Assembly: GCA_946902875.1 (NCBI GenBank)
Contig: OX336348.1
Coordinates: forward strand, 16,083,741-16,147,740
Direction of reading: 5' to 3'
Length of the DNA stretch: 64,000 nucleotides
DNA from: Nematopogon swammerdamellus
Lineage: Eukaryota; Arthropoda; Insecta; Lepidoptera; Adelidae
In this document: in pieces, positions 1 through 10,858 of the stretch
How the letters are laid out: the number at the start of each line of letters is the position of its first letter
How positions within the stretch are numbered: position 1 is the stretch's first letter
The notes under the pieces: generated by a model
What the model saw: only the letters and a program-made list of their open reading frames with translations
Databases searched by the model: none
Told to the model about the DNA's origin: nothing
Program-made: the position numbers and the translations under genes

Positions 1-449
1 TATTCAGCGACGAGCCATTCGCCTCATTGGTGACTCTGTACTCACAAAGCACGTTCAAGCTCTAAAGCACAGACGTATCGTTGGTTCATAGTTTTATCGG
101 TACTACTATGGCCGCTGCTTTGTCGAACTTGCCCTCCTCCTCCTGTTCGCCTTCGCCAAACCCGCCACACTCTCGCGGAACACCCCTGTGTAGTCGACAG
201 AAGAGTTCTTCGAACTGCACGATTCTCTAAATCGTTCTTGTGCCGCACTGCAAAGGTGTGGAACGGGCTCCCAGGGAATATCTTTCCCCACGCCTACAAT
301 CCACGGATCTTCAAATCCCGGGTTAATAGCCTTTCATCAGCAACATTAGTCCACCAAGCCGGACTGGCACCTCCTCGGCGGTGAAATTGGCCGCGCCTGA
401 GGCTTCGACCTCGGGCAGAGCCACCTAGTTCGGAAGCAATAAAAAAAAA
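1..449 (+). mobile_element. CR1-like non-LTR retrotransposon, 3' terminal fragment
   Basis: Translated on the plus strand, the first 120 bases give the post-RT signature RRAIRLIGD, then HRRIVGS and FYRYYYGRC. The same motifs occur in the CR1 fragment on the minus strand near 62235-62522. Stops and frame changes break the frame. The piece ends in AATAAAAAAAAA at 440-449, the A-tail expected of a non-LTR 3' end. It enters from outside the window, so only the 3' end is seen. Confidence 0.7.
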
Positions 450-1270
450 CTAGGAATCTATAGGATGCATTCTCCAAAATGTATAAACGACGCAAGAACA
501 GCTGAGAGAAGCTAATTTTTTGTGTTTCGCACTGAGTGAGACAGTGTCGGAGAAGGGATACGCGGGTGGGTGTAGTGTTAGGTTAAGTGAACATATTGCT
601 TAATGGAAAAACATCGAAAGTGATTAGATCTAATAGATGTACACTCTATAACTGTGTACTTAGCGTATCCCTACTCCTACCAAGATTCCGCTACGATACC
701 TAGTTTGCTCGCCGTGCGGGTAGCTTCCTTCGAAAGAAGAGACGCAGACGAAGGGAAAAAAGTGTACGGCGGGAGTTAACGGACGACCACGCGAGCGCGA
801 GCCACGTCAAGTACGGAAGCAACGAAATAAGGGATTTTATAAGGGTTGAAAGCGAGTTACGGACAGGAGTGTATGTATAGTTTGTGTGATTGCGACAGTG
901 ACGTTTTATAGTGATAAGTTTAAGTTAATTCGGGAGGACTCGAACGCTGCAGAGCACGCCGGCTCTGCAGTTCCTTGTTGCACATCCGGCCGTCTGCGAG
1001 GATTCTGGAGACCTACTTCGTCCGATGAGTGAGCAAATTACCCACCTTTTCTCTCCCTGCGCTAAGTACACTTACAACTCTTTTTAAAAATATTCGTATT
1101 TTTTTGCATTATCTTAATTTTCGCTCACCGTACAAAATGTTCAAGGTCGTGTAGCGCCAACTTTATACATATAATCTGTCATTACATCTAAACAATCTCA
1201 TTTAAACTATTCACTGGACTCATTTCTACGTTTTTCTTGCATCAGTCAGTTTTTACGCTCTAACATAAAA
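450..1270. other. no gene recognised
   Basis: No open frame of convincing composition is visible. A GC-richer stretch (about 700-1040) resembles retroelement leader sequence, but no motif identifies it. Confidence 0.4.
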
Positions 1271-1670
1271 CTCGGCTGAATAAGAAAAGCTCCAGGTATA
1301 GGGCCGGCAACCCAAATTAATTATTAATAGGATGATGGAACCTTTCGAATGGCAGGAGTTTCATTTTGCTACCCGATGAGGTAAATTTTGGTTTTTTTGG
1401 CCACCCTAAAAGTAGGCTGAATCACGAAAGTGCCAGGATTGGGAGAGGCAACCCTGTGCAGTTTGGCACTTCTTGATTAGCACTATCGAATGTGCTATGT
1501 ACCTACTTGCTAATCGATGAGGTAAATTCCACCCAAAAAAAGGATCATTTTTTGTTCACTGTACAAAACGCTCCAGGTTACGCCCAGGCAACCCTGTACT
1601 ATAAAACATAACTTTTTAATATGCAACAGCCTAGATTAGTCACATCTTGCTACTCGATGAGGTAGGGTTG
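1271..1670. repeat. degenerate tandem repeat, about 142 bp x3
   Basis: Three diverged copies each begin with a block like GCTCCAGGTATAGGGC..GGCAACCC (near 1289, 1430 and 1570) and end with CGATGAGGTA (near 1375, 1517 and 1655). Spacing is roughly 140 bp. The copies are strongly decayed. Confidence 0.6.
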
Positions 1671-1754
1671 CATACGGCCCGCTCCTAGTCTATCACTAGA
1701 TGGCGTACATGACACACAGTGCTAAATAACATTTTTGAACGACTTCAACAAACA

Positions 1755-2960
1755 TACAATTTTTTTTATTTTTTTTTTATTTTAATTTTGGCCTTTATTC
1801 CTTTTACGAATATATCAGCCCCTTCCCTTAACAACATATCATAAACAAATTAAATTACACAGTATACACACAAAACACAACACAAAAAACACAAAAAACA
1901 CAAAAACATAAATGGGAAGGAAGTGCCGTCCCAAACATACCTACCAGATATAAACAAACATAAAATAACACGCACAAAGACAAATAAAGACATCATTACT
2001 AAAACTAAAAAATTTCTTAATCACTTAGGTATTATTCTACCTTCTTGCAATGATTGTCTGTACTAAAGAATAAATCTGTACAGCTTCTTCTGACGTGGGC
2101 TTTGCGAGAGCTGGTATGTAACCTCCTACATTAATATTAGGTATGCATATTTGTTGCCTCTCGGCCGCACCCCTTGCACACTCCACTAGGACATGATAAA
2201 CATTTTCAGGCACCCCACAGACTTCGCAGTTTGGTGAGGAAACCTTCTTCATTAAGTATGCGAACGCGTTAAGTGGAATATGACCGGAGCGCAGCCTAAA
2301 GGCAACTACAAGTGTATTTCTTTTTAAATTGCTTTCTTCGAACCAGGGTACTTGTGTAGGTTCGTGCTGAAGCGTTTTGTACCAAATCCCCTTTTCCATT
2401 GAAATATTGTTAAAATGTGTCCTCCATTCCTCAAAGCATGCACGCTTTGCTTCACCAATAAAACTGGTGAACACCGGGTTTACATCTGTAGGAATGCCTT
2501 CTCCAAGTGCGCTCTTGGCAACGGTGTCCACTATTTCATTCCCGTCGATTCCGACATGTGACGGAATCCACTGAAGCGCTATAGATTTACCCGACTGTTT
2601 GAGCTCTTCTACTATTTGTATAATCTCATATGCCGTCGGTGAGCTGCGCTTTCCTGTCACACATAGTTCGATGTCCTGGAGAGCACTCTTAGCGTCTGTC
2701 ATGACAACAATCTTCTTCGAGGTCAGGGATTTTGCATATGTTAGCGCTTCACTAATGGCCACCAGTTCCGCCGTCATTATGGACACATTTCCGTTCTGAA
2801 TGCAAAATTTCGCTCTTAAATTGGTTTTCGGATCATAAAATGCGGCTCCTACTTTGTGATTGTCTTTCGATCCGTCGGTGAAAATAATATGATAATGTTT
2901 ATATTTTTTTATTATCATTCCATTGTACGCCTGTCTGATTTGTTGGCTGTCCGTAAACAA
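1755..2960 (-). mobile_element. RNase H-bearing non-LTR retrotransposon, 5'-truncated
   Basis: This is the 3' end of a minus-strand element: an RNase H coding tail, then about 280 bp of 3' UTR that ends in an A-rich tail, seen as T-runs on the plus strand at 1760-1785. Everything upstream of RNase H is missing, as expected for 5' truncation during target-primed reverse transcription. Confidence 0.75.
2037..2960 (-). CDS. RNase H domain of a non-LTR retrotransposon polyprotein (C-terminal fragment)
   Basis: An open frame of about 307 codons encodes RNase HI, which degrades the RNA strand of the RNA:DNA hybrid during retrotransposition. Active-site blocks appear in order: FTDGSKDNHKVGAAFY (first Asp), MTAELVAISEAL (Glu), VMTDAKSAL (second Asp), and IPSHVGIDGNEIVD (His and last Asp). 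A Cys/His cluster follows near the C-terminus (CEVCG...YHVLVEC), as in RNase H-bearing I/Ingi/Loa-type and some jockey-type elements. There is no credible ATG at the start, because the frame opens after a stop, so this is the tail of a longer RT-RNase H polyprotein. No stop lies inside the preserved part, so it may be relatively young. The clade cannot be fixed without the RT. Confidence 0.85.
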   Translation of the reverse strand: MFTDSQQIRQAYNGMIIKKYKHYHIIFTDGSKDNHKVGAAFYDPKTNLRAKFCIQNGNVSIMTAELVAISEALTYAKSLTSKKIVVMTDAKSALQDIELCVTGKRSSPTAYEIIQIVEELKQSGKSIALQWIPSHVGIDGNEIVDTVAKSALGEGIPTDVNPVFTSFIGEAKRACFEEWRTHFNNISMEKGIWYKTLQHEPTQVPWFEESNLKRNTLVVAFRLRSGHIPLNAFAYLMKKVSSPNCEVCGVPENVYHVLVECARGAAERQQICIPNINVGGYIPALAKPTSEEAVQIYSLVQTIIARR

Positions 2961-3058
2961 ACTATTTTAAAATGTATTAATAAATTACTTATAATAAATT
3001 ACTGATTGAAAGAAAAATAAAATAAATTAAAAACAAAAAATAAGATAAATACAATTTA

Positions 3059-3536
3059 CAGTGGGTGGCCAAATTATTAGACTCACCACACTTAATGTCA
3101 TAGTTATCAATACAAATTTGCTCTTGGGAAAAAAAATTCCACCTCCTAAACCTTTGAACCTAAACTATTGCAACTAGGTATTTTTTATTACTGATATATT
3201 TGCCATAAACCTACATTTACACCTTAATCCAATGAAAGTCGGCTTAACTTGGAGACAAATTTATAAATACCGATTATTTATTTTCATATAATTTAAATAA
3301 TTTATGTATAGAATTAAAACATTTCGATTTTCTACTTTGTCTCTAAGTTAAGTCGATGTTCATAGGTTGAAAATGGTAACGTAGGTGTATGCCAAATATA
3401 TCAGTAATAAAAAATACCTAGTTGCAATAGTTTAGGTTCAAAGGTTTAGGAGGTGGAATTTTTTTTCCCAAGAGCAAATTTGTATCGATAACTATGACAT
3501 TAAGTGTGGTGAGTCTAATAATTTGGCCACCCACTG
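3059..3536. mobile_element. Tc1/mariner-type fold-back MITE
   Basis: The 478-bp element starts CAGTGGGTGGCCAAATTATT and ends with its reverse complement. It is flanked by TA on both sides (3057-3058 and 3537-3538), the Tc1/mariner target duplication. The inverted repeats match almost perfectly for about 150 bp and continue more weakly towards the centre, so almost the whole element folds into a hairpin. No transposase is encoded. Confidence 0.9.
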
Positions 3537-3761
3537 TAATAAATAAAGGATCCGTTTTGTTTCGGTCGCGGTGTGCGGTCCTGCCTGCCTGCGTCCTAGG
3601 TGCTGTGCTGGAGCACTGAACCACTGGAGGCCGTGACGTGCTCGACGAACTCCTGTATGCTTATTCCCCTCACATGCTGCTGTGGCGCTTACGACTGACG
3701 GTGGATGCAGCTACGCCTCACATACCTCTCATCTCCCTCATTTCCCGGGACTACATTCAGA

Positions 3762-4805
3762 ATGAATTGCGATTCTTGTAATCAGCTGACCAAAACTCAT
3801 GCAAAAATGAAGTGTTCACTTTGCTCAAAATTTTTTTATTACTTATGTGTCAACATCTCCCCTGATAGCTTTTTCAAGCTATCTAAGAATTCGAGAGCTG
3901 CTTGGAAGTGCCAATACTGTAAGCTTAGCCAGAAAAGGGTTGGCGATAATTCAAATACACCGGCACGAGTGGAGAATATCGATCGCGGTAGCCTCACTAG
4001 TCCTACTAACGCGATGGGTAATATAACTCCATCGCTAAATATTCAACAGATATCTGACTTGTTAGATACAAAGCTGAGTAAAGTTAAACAAGACATTCTT
4101 GGGCAAATTACAGATGAATTTAAAAACACTATACGAGTTGAGATATCATGTCATCTTAAGGTTTTCAGAGAGGAGTTGGACGATTTAAAGAAATCAGCTG
4201 AATTTACTGGAGCACAATATGATGAAATTAAATCGGACTTGGCCAAGGTTCATCAGACCCTGACGTCCTTGGCGAATGACAACTCACTGCTGCGTTTTAA
4301 ATGTTGCACTGCAATTGAAGATCAACACTATGGACCAGCTTTCTCGTAACTGTTATTTTGAAATACAAATGGTGCCTGAGAGAAAGGACGAGGATGTATA
4401 TAAGCTCATAAAGAAAATGTGCGAATGTTTAAAATTTCCTATTACTGATGACATGATAACGTCGACAAGAAAATTCCCCAAGATGAACTCTACGTCGTTG
4501 TCACTCTTCCCAACCAGCGCATGCGCGATCACCTCTTATCGGCTGTGCACAGGTTCAACAAGGCTAATCGTCAGGATATGCTGTCTACAGCGCACCTTGG
4601 CCTGCCTGGTGAGAACCAGCCAGTCTATGTGGTAGAGCATCTTAGAGTCAGTGTCAAATCGTTACATGCTGCAACACGTAAAGCAGCCAAAGAAAAGGGC
4701 TACAAGTTTGTTTGGGTGAAGTTCGGCAAAGTGTTAATGCGCAAAGATGAGAGCTATGGCAGTGTTTTAATACGTAACGCGGACAGTATAAAGAACTTGA
4801 AATAA
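3762..4805 (+). pseudogene. ORF1 of non-LTR retrotransposon (zinc finger, coiled coil, FP-like C-terminus), frameshifted
   Basis: ORF1 proteins bind the element RNA and chaperone it. The ATG at 3762 is followed by a PHD-like Cys cluster (CDSC, CSLC, CQYC) in the first 60 residues, then a long amphipathic helix-forming stretch. The C-terminal third (LYVVVTLPNQRMRDHLL, then GYKFVWVKFGKVLMRKDE) resembles the C-terminal domain shared by baculovirus FP proteins and ORF1 of insect CR1/jockey elements. The frame changes near 4300-4330 and again near 4480, so three reading frames must be combined and no single product can be made. It stops at 4803-4805, and ORF2 starts 68 bp downstream at 4873. Confidence 0.75.
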
Positions 4806-4872
4806 ACCTTCGTTGCGTTTGTAGGTTTATATATATATATATTATAGGTTTATATATTTTATTGTTGTTTTT

Positions 4873-5500
4873 ATGTCAGTCGATAAATTGTCTTTTTATT
4901 ATCAAAATGTTAATGGACTTAGAACCAAAACTCGTGAACTTTATACATCTCTTTTAAATAACGACTGATATTGTTTGTCTGACTGAGACCAACCTCGACT
5001 CATCCATGTTCAGTAGTGAGCTCTTTTTTTTCTTTTTTATTTTATGTAATCCGGTATGGGTGGCTGAGTTGGAGGGGCTAAAGCGCATGCTCCGACCAGC
5101 CAATATCACCTCCGAGAAGGTAGGTGCCATACCGGAGACTTCCCTGGATTGCTGGCTATACTGGACTAGAGGAGAACACAACCGAGGCTGCTATGCGGCC
5201 ATCTTACATCCAGTATCTTTGATATAAGATACAATGTATATCGAAGAGACAGGGAGACATGTTCCGTAAAATCCAGTGGTGGTGGAGAATTGATAGCAGT
5301 AAAAAAGGGAATCGATGTGACTCGTCGGCCAGATTACGAAAGTGTGGCTGAAGACCTTTGGTTAGCAGTGACACTAAAGTCAATTAAACGAAAATTATAT
5401 TTATGTGTGGCTTATTTACCGCCTGGTGTGCCAAGGTTTACTTCAGGCTCATTGTGCAAAGTGTACAGATGTCTTATTGAACAGTCTATATTATAAAATC
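4873..5500 (+). pseudogene. ORF2 endonuclease domain, interrupted and truncated
   Basis: The ATG at 4873 opens a frame beginning SVDKLSFYYQNVNGLRTK, the first strand of the AP-like endonuclease that nicks target DNA. The frame breaks near 4960. A minus-strand retrotransposon fragment sits at about 5022-5222. The domain resumes with GGGELIAVKKGIDV (from about 5277) and continues to LYLCVAYLPPG near 5430. The catalytic C-terminal half (the SDH region) and all of the RT are absent. Confidence 0.7.
5022..5222 (-). mobile_element. CR1-like 3' end inserted in ORF2
   Basis: The plus strand begins with a T-run (5022-5042) followed by TATGTAATCCGGTATGGGTG. The same arrangement, T-run then TATGTAAACCAGCATGGGTG, marks the 3' end of the minus-strand CR1 element at 61970. 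About 200 bp of 3' sequence is present, so it is a severely 5'-truncated copy nested in the endonuclease of the resident element. Confidence 0.65.
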
Positions 5501-5940
5501 GAAAAACCAGAACGAGTTAAACAAAACGAGACAGCGGGATGGCGCTCTACGAAACGTTCTTACCACGTTTCACCCAAACGGCGCACTATTTCTTGGGAAT
5601 TTGTATGTAACTCCATTCTTTGACCTCGGGAATCGTGAAAACTTGAGAAAATATGATATTGGTTGTGTAATTTTTGTATAATAAGCAAAATAAATTCACA
5701 AATTCGAATTTCGAGCCAAAAGAGAGTGAATTAATTGCCTATGTCCGTCTATGTAAAAATATGACAAGTCGTGACGTTTCTTTGAGCCCGATTTACACTT
5801 AGTAAGTACAGTACCGAGTTCAGTTGATGTTCTATACCAATAGTGAGACTATGGATACTAACAGTAAAACAAATAAAACGTAAAACGATAAAATAGTAAC
5901 AATATCGATATCGACTCTATCGATGACATAATATATCATC
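5501..5940. other. no gene recognised
   Basis: AT-rich sequence without a credible frame. It joins two retrotransposon fragments and cannot be assigned to either. Confidence 0.4.
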
Positions 5941-6332
5941 ATCTACCTATGGCTATCTATCATCTATCTCTCAATCCGCACACACTGTCGGCGACCATGC
6001 AAGTAAGAGAAGAACCAATCAACCAATTTCCACCTTCGCACCACGCGCACTGGGCAGGGATTGCATCCCTACACGCTGGACTTACCGCGGATGCGTACCA
6101 ATCAATTCTGCAGATCTTTCCTTTACAGAACCGGTAAACTCTGGAACGCTCTCCCTGCCCATATATTTCCCCCCAAGTACAGTCTCGGGTCCTTCAAGAG
6201 GGGCGTGATTGGGCACCTGTCAGGCCGGCATGGCATTCGCAACCCCCGCATACGACCGAATGTCCATGGGCGTCGCTAGACACCTTATGGGTGGCTCGGC
6301 GCCATATGTCGCGCTGTCAATAAAAAAAAAAA
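5941..6332 (+). mobile_element. CR1-like retrotransposon 3' end
   Basis: The frame ending at 6279 encodes the C-terminal signature FLYRTGKLWNALPAHIFPP, then YSLGSFKRGV. This matches the (S)FxxRTAxLWNxLP...YNLxxFK motif that closes CR1-like ORF2 proteins. About 50 bp of 3' UTR and AATAAAAAAAAAAA at 6320-6332 follow. It abuts the neighbouring minus-strand RT exactly at its A-tail, so it inserted into, or was joined to, that element. Confidence 0.7.
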
Positions 6333-8197
6333 TCAAGTACTGGCTGCGAAATATTCAGGGAACGTAATGTGGCCAGGAGAATATCAAAATCAACTGTGTT
6401 AAAGGCACTGCTAAAGTCAAAAAGAATGAGGAGAGAGATTTGTCGGTTTTCCATCCCATAGCGAATGTCGTCTGTGATTTTAACGAGGGCAGAGGTTGTA
6501 CTATGGGATGGACGAAATCCCGATTGAAAAGGATTAAGGAGATTACCAGTGACTAGGAATTTTTAGAGTTGTGAGTGAACAACCCGCTCGAGTACCTTAG
6601 ACAAGAACGGGAGAATAGATATGGGACGATAGTCTTTGAATTGCGAAGGTGAAGTAACTTTAGGAAGAGGAATCATATAGGCCCTCTTCCACGAGTCGGG
6701 GAATGAGCCCGATAATAGATAATGATTAATAATGTGGGAAATGACGTGGGCAATATTATCTATTATCGGAATAAGCTTTCCCGACTCATGTTGTCCGGGC
6801 CTATGGCCTTGCTTTTTTAAGGATTGAATGATCTTTTTTATTTTGCAGTCAGAAACTCGGGTGAAAACAAATTGTTGGGTATCAGGAAGCTTCAGTAGGT
6901 CAAATTGACGGAGGGTCTCAGCCTTGACGCCTGACTCCATAGTTATTGGTGAAGAAGAGAAGTGTTTATTTAATCCAGAGATATCAAGAGAGCGATTGAC
7001 CTGTGAAGTAGTCTTCCCGATACCTAGAATTCGTAAAAACTTCCATAGATGTTGTGGGGGACAGTCTTCGATTGACTCAATTATGTGGCGGCGTTTTGCG
7101 TTCCTACACATCTGGTTGCACCGATTTCTTGCAGCTTTAAAGGCACACCAATTTTCTTCAGTCGGACGTCGCCTGTGTTTACGCTTTATCTTGTCGCGAT
7201 GCGACATCAACTGGCGTATTTCAGTAGTTAACCAGGGTGCAGAGGGATGTTTGATTTTTACTAGCCTTACAGGTGCATGTTTGTCGTAATGCTCGCTAAT
7301 TACTGTCGACACTGTCCGAGCAGAGAAGGTCAACCCAGCCAATGTTAGATGCATCATTAGAGCGTCAACGTTCATCCGAGCAAAACTACGCATGGGGAGA
7401 AACTTGGGTTTTTGCTTAGGAGTTTTCATTTTATACAAGATGTAAATTAAGTCATGGTTGTAGAACCCAGGCGCAACGACCTGACCATGCATAAAGTAGT
7501 GAGTGAGAGTTACGAACATGGTATGTGGGTTGAAGAGGCAAAATCTCGATATTTAGAGAGCCAGTAATGGTAAGAAGTTTTCGAGTTCTGTAGTCATCTT
7601 TGACAAGGCAGGTGTTGAAATCTCCCATTAGTATCATGTGAGAGTATTGGGGAATGTACTCAAGAAGCAGTTCAAAGTCATTAAAGTAATTAATTTGAGG
7701 CGGGCAGTAGAAAACGCCGAGAAGCAATTTAGAATGGTTGAATGTTAGTTCCAGGAGAATACATTCCGCTGACCCAGAGTATGTGGAAGGAGATTTGAAG
7801 ATAATTTTATAGGGAATGTTACTCCTTACGTAGACAGCAACTCCATCCCATCCTCTCTCAGTACGATCATTTCTTATGAGATGGAAGCCGGGGAGAGAGT
7901 AAGAGGTAGATGGTAAAGTGGGCTTAAGGACAGTTTCCGAACCCAAGCACGCATGGATGTGTGAACTGGTGAAAGTAGAAAGTAGGTCCGGATAATGGGC
8001 AGGGATACTTTCCGCATTGATGTGACATACATTGAAATGATTGTAAAACCTGAAAAAGTTGTGTGTAGAGTGTCCCCTAGGTGGGGTTCATGGAAAGATT
8101 CTTCTGCATCACTAAAGGGTTCACTGGAAGTGGAAGAGTTCGCAGAGTAAAATGACTCATCATCAGTTGCATTTGGCAAATTACATAAAGAAGACAT
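6333..8197 (-). pseudogene. CR1-like ORF2: endonuclease and reverse transcriptase, frameshifted and truncated
   Basis: Read on the minus strand, an acidic Ser-rich N-terminus (8197-8090) leads into an AP-like endonuclease (GWDGVAVYVRS, LMGDFNT near 7620), then a linker with conserved KHPSAPWLTTEIRQL and the N-terminal RT blocks (PDSWKRAYMIPLPK, YRPISILPFLSKVLERVV, FQSGFRPSHSTT, LFDFSSAFNTVD). RT ends at SQPVLD at 6333, before the catalytic FADD block. At least two frame changes (around 7910 and 7480) and a stop near 6563 break it. The element at 35470-36616 is a close relative and covers the missing palm region. ORF2 would nick target DNA and copy the element RNA there. Confidence 0.8.
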
Positions 8198-8974
8198 AAT
8201 ACGTATAGATATATAGCTATATTTATAAAATAAATAAAATAAAATAAATTAAAAATATAAAACGTAAAAACAATAATCAAAGTAAAATTTTTCAAATATT
8301 AACCGAAATTAAAAACCTCAGCCCGCCGGCACATTACAGAATATTAGACTATAATTATATTTTACCTAATCTCATACAAGCAGCAAGCTGAGTAACAACA
8401 AACAACAGAATTATAAGAGAAAGTACCTATGAAAAAAAACACAGGTCATTGGAAAACAATCCATTAGGTAACAATTTTGCGAGCCTAGTGCATAACTGTT
8501 CTGTTCTGTTCTGTTATAGTCAAGGTCACTTCGTTACATTTTATTTATTTTACTTAAAATAAACATAAAAAACAAAAAACCATGGTCAAGACCTATAAAC
8601 AAATATAAATAAATATAAATATACATGAACTATATAAAAATAAATGTCAGTGTCACAGTTAAGTGCCCAGTAGCGGTGAGTACATGTTTTATTGAATATA
8701 GACTAGAACCTTCTCAAGCTAATTTTATCGCGCATAAAATTGGTCCTTCGTACCGCATCGGAACTAGCTCTCATGGTAGCATTATCCATTGTCAACTTAT
8801 TGCAATAAGTAAATTATAATTTATAGTTCGCACAGTTTTGTAAATATTGGAAACTTGTAGCGAGCAGCGCTCGCACACGCGCGTGTGTGGGTAGTTGCGC
8901 GCGCGCACGCTAAAGTACTCCTATACCTATACTTACATTACTTTAAATTGTAATTATATAACAAATCAAATATA
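8198..8974. other. no gene recognised
   Basis: AT-rich spacer with a (TGTTC) run near 8490 and an alternating purine-pyrimidine GCGCGC patch at 8870-8910. No coding sequence is supported. Confidence 0.4.
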
Positions 8975-9037
8975 TAACACGTTGAGCTTAATATTAGTTA
9001 ATAATATATATAAAAATTATTATTAAAAGCAATCATT

Positions 9038-9827
9038 ATGGAACTGGAACAGGCTTTGTTTAACAGGATATGTGTTGGCTTCAGTGGAGAAGTCGTTAGT
9101 GGAGTCTTACGTGGACCGTAAATTCAAAATTAGGTACAGAAGTATCGAACCTGCAAAAAAAGAATTTTTAAGCACTCAAAAGATTATTGAGAAATTAATG
9201 ATCAAGGCGAAACTATTTAATGCGCAAGCGCAAGCCAAATTCAGGTCAGATTTTGAGGAAAAATATTTCAAAATTCAGGCAATATTTCACAAAAGGTTTC
9301 CAGTGCGTGACGAGTCACGTTTAAATTCAACGACGATAGGTGACAGGTCTACCGACACAAAATCAAATGTGCGCCTGCCCAAATTATCTTTACCGGAATT
9401 TAACCGCGAATACACCTCTTGCTGCACTTTCCGAGACTTATTTCGAACCTTAATTCACGATAACTCGTCGCTCAGGAATATTGAAAAATTTCAATATTTG
9501 TTGCTTTCCTTGCGCGAGGAGCCTCGGCGTCTAATTCAAAGTATACCTATTACCGAGACTCAGTACCCGCTGGCTTGGGAGTGTCTCAAAAATAGATTTG
9601 AAAATCCTAGATGCATTTCATCCAAACACGTGGAGTCACTCTTAGATCTACCGCATTTGGCTAAGAATGCGACCGCACAGCAGATAAAACAATTCACAAC
9701 GCTAGTGACCGAGCAAGTCGGCGCGTTAAAAAATATGAAAATTAACGTGGACGGTTGGGATTACCTACTGTTTCACATTTTGCAGCGCAAACTCGACGTT
9801 AGTACATACAGCAATTTGAAAGTAAAT
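9038..9827 (+). pseudogene. BEL/Pao gag, N-terminal part (copy A)
   Basis: An ATG at 9038 starts MELEQALFNRIC, and the main frame continues out of phase from about 9072. Both inverted copies share this early frame change. The protein is the structural Gag of a BEL/Pao element (DUF1759-type). A helical N-terminus is followed by the conserved core VRLPKLSLPEFNREYTS, FRDLFRTLIHDN, KFQYLLLSLREEPRRLI and YPLAWECLKNRFENP. The frame is open until the Harbinger insertion at 9828 and resumes after it at 10859. Copy B has the same coding order without the insertion. Confidence 0.85.
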
Positions 9828-10855
9828 AGCAGCCTTTACACTAGACAGATCGGAACGCGCTCCCGGGAACGCAGTCCGAACCGCGCGCTGGAACGCGCTC
9901 CAACTCGACGCTTTGGACTGCGTTCCGAACCGCAGCGCTAAAATACGCACAATTTGGTACAACAGTTTTGAACGCGCTCCGAACTGCCTTTATTCGTCGC
10001 GCGCGCCGAACTGTAAGTGTAAAGCCAATTTTGAGAGTTTGGCGCACGGTTCGGACTGGCGCGTGGAGTGCCCCCGTTGCACAAAAGTTTTGCTTCAGAT
10101 CTGAGTAGACACGGACTCTCCTGAGGTCGTAATCGCTCTAGCTGGCTTATTACCCACTTTAAATAATAAACCTAAACGAAGAATGCGGGAAAAAACGTAT
10201 AGACGTCGTTTTGGCCACATACCCATGTTAAGGGAACTGCATGAAAACTATCCAGAAGATTACAAAAATTACTTTCGGATGGACAGTGCCAGCTTTGATT
10301 ATTTACTTGCTACATAGTGTATTCAAAAATTAAAAAGAGAAATATAGTATTTCTGCGCTGGCTTTAAGTATAATAATACCCGACTTATATTATATTAATA
10401 TAAGCATTTTAAAGATATTTCGTTTTTTTATCAATTGTTTTTATAATTATTTTATTTAAATAATTTAATTAAAAATTAAAATAAAATATTTTAAGAGAAA
10501 GTTTTAAAATATTTTTTATAATAAAAAACAAATTATTAAAAAATATAAAATTTATATTATTTATTATTTTTAATATAGTATTTCTAAGACTTGGTCTTCC
10601 ACAAAGCAGGATGAGATATAAATAATAAAATGAATTCGGTGAGCAGGTACTTCCACAGTCCAAACCGACATTTTGGAGCGTCCTTGCTTTACACGTGGTG
10701 CTTTTTAGAACGCGCGCCAAACTCTGACATATCTGCGCGCGCAGAAGCGACAGTTTGGAATGCACGCCACTTGCCTTTACACTCACAGTTTAGAGCGCGG
10801 TTTGGAGTGGCGCGTGGTGATGCGCGCGGTCCGAACTCTTAGTGTAAAGGCCGCT
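9828..10855. mobile_element. PIF/Harbinger-type element, non-autonomous
   Basis: The 1028-bp element is bounded by inverted ends AGCAGCCTTTACACTA (9828) and, in reverse complement, AGCGGCCTTTACACTA (10855). The 3-bp sequence AAT is duplicated at 9825-9827 and 10856-10858. The matching position in copy B (about 22905) is uninterrupted, a direct empty site. A transposase remnant lies at 10123-10317. GC-rich subterminal arms full of CGCGC surround an AT-rich centre. Confidence 0.9.
10123..10317 (+). pseudogene. HARBI1-like transposase N-terminal remnant
   Basis: A 64-codon frame contains RRRFGHIPMLRELH and DYKNYFRMDSASFDYLL. This is the block near the N-terminus of PIF/Harbinger (HARBI1-like) transposases: a basic segment, then F-R-M-D-x-x-x-F-x-x-L-L. 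It ends at TAG 10315-10317, and the catalytic DDE core is absent. The host element therefore depends on another copy for mobility. The 3-bp target duplication and terminal repeats agree with this family. Confidence 0.8.
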
Positions 10856-10858
10856 AAT

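Larger units (their letters stand above)
3541..5500 (+). mobile_element. CR1/jockey-type non-LTR retrotransposon, 5' half
   Basis: It contains a GC-rich leader (3541-3761), an ORF1 (3762-4805) and the start of ORF2 with an endonuclease domain (from 4873). It loses homology near 5500, before any reverse transcriptase. ORF2 is interrupted by a minus-strand CR1-like 3' end at about 5022-5222. The truncation at the 3' side is unusual for target-primed insertion and suggests later deletion or rearrangement. Confidence 0.7.

Noticed and set aside
1655..1676. TGAGGTAGGGTTGCATACGG resembles the start of let-7
   Set aside because: The other two units of the local repeat have TGAGGTAAATT at the same place, and no hairpin partner was found, so the match is chance.
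8865..8912. CGCGCG tract as a CpG-island promoter
   Set aside because: Too short, with no gene start nearby other than a retrotransposon gag 130 bp away. Evidence is insufficient.
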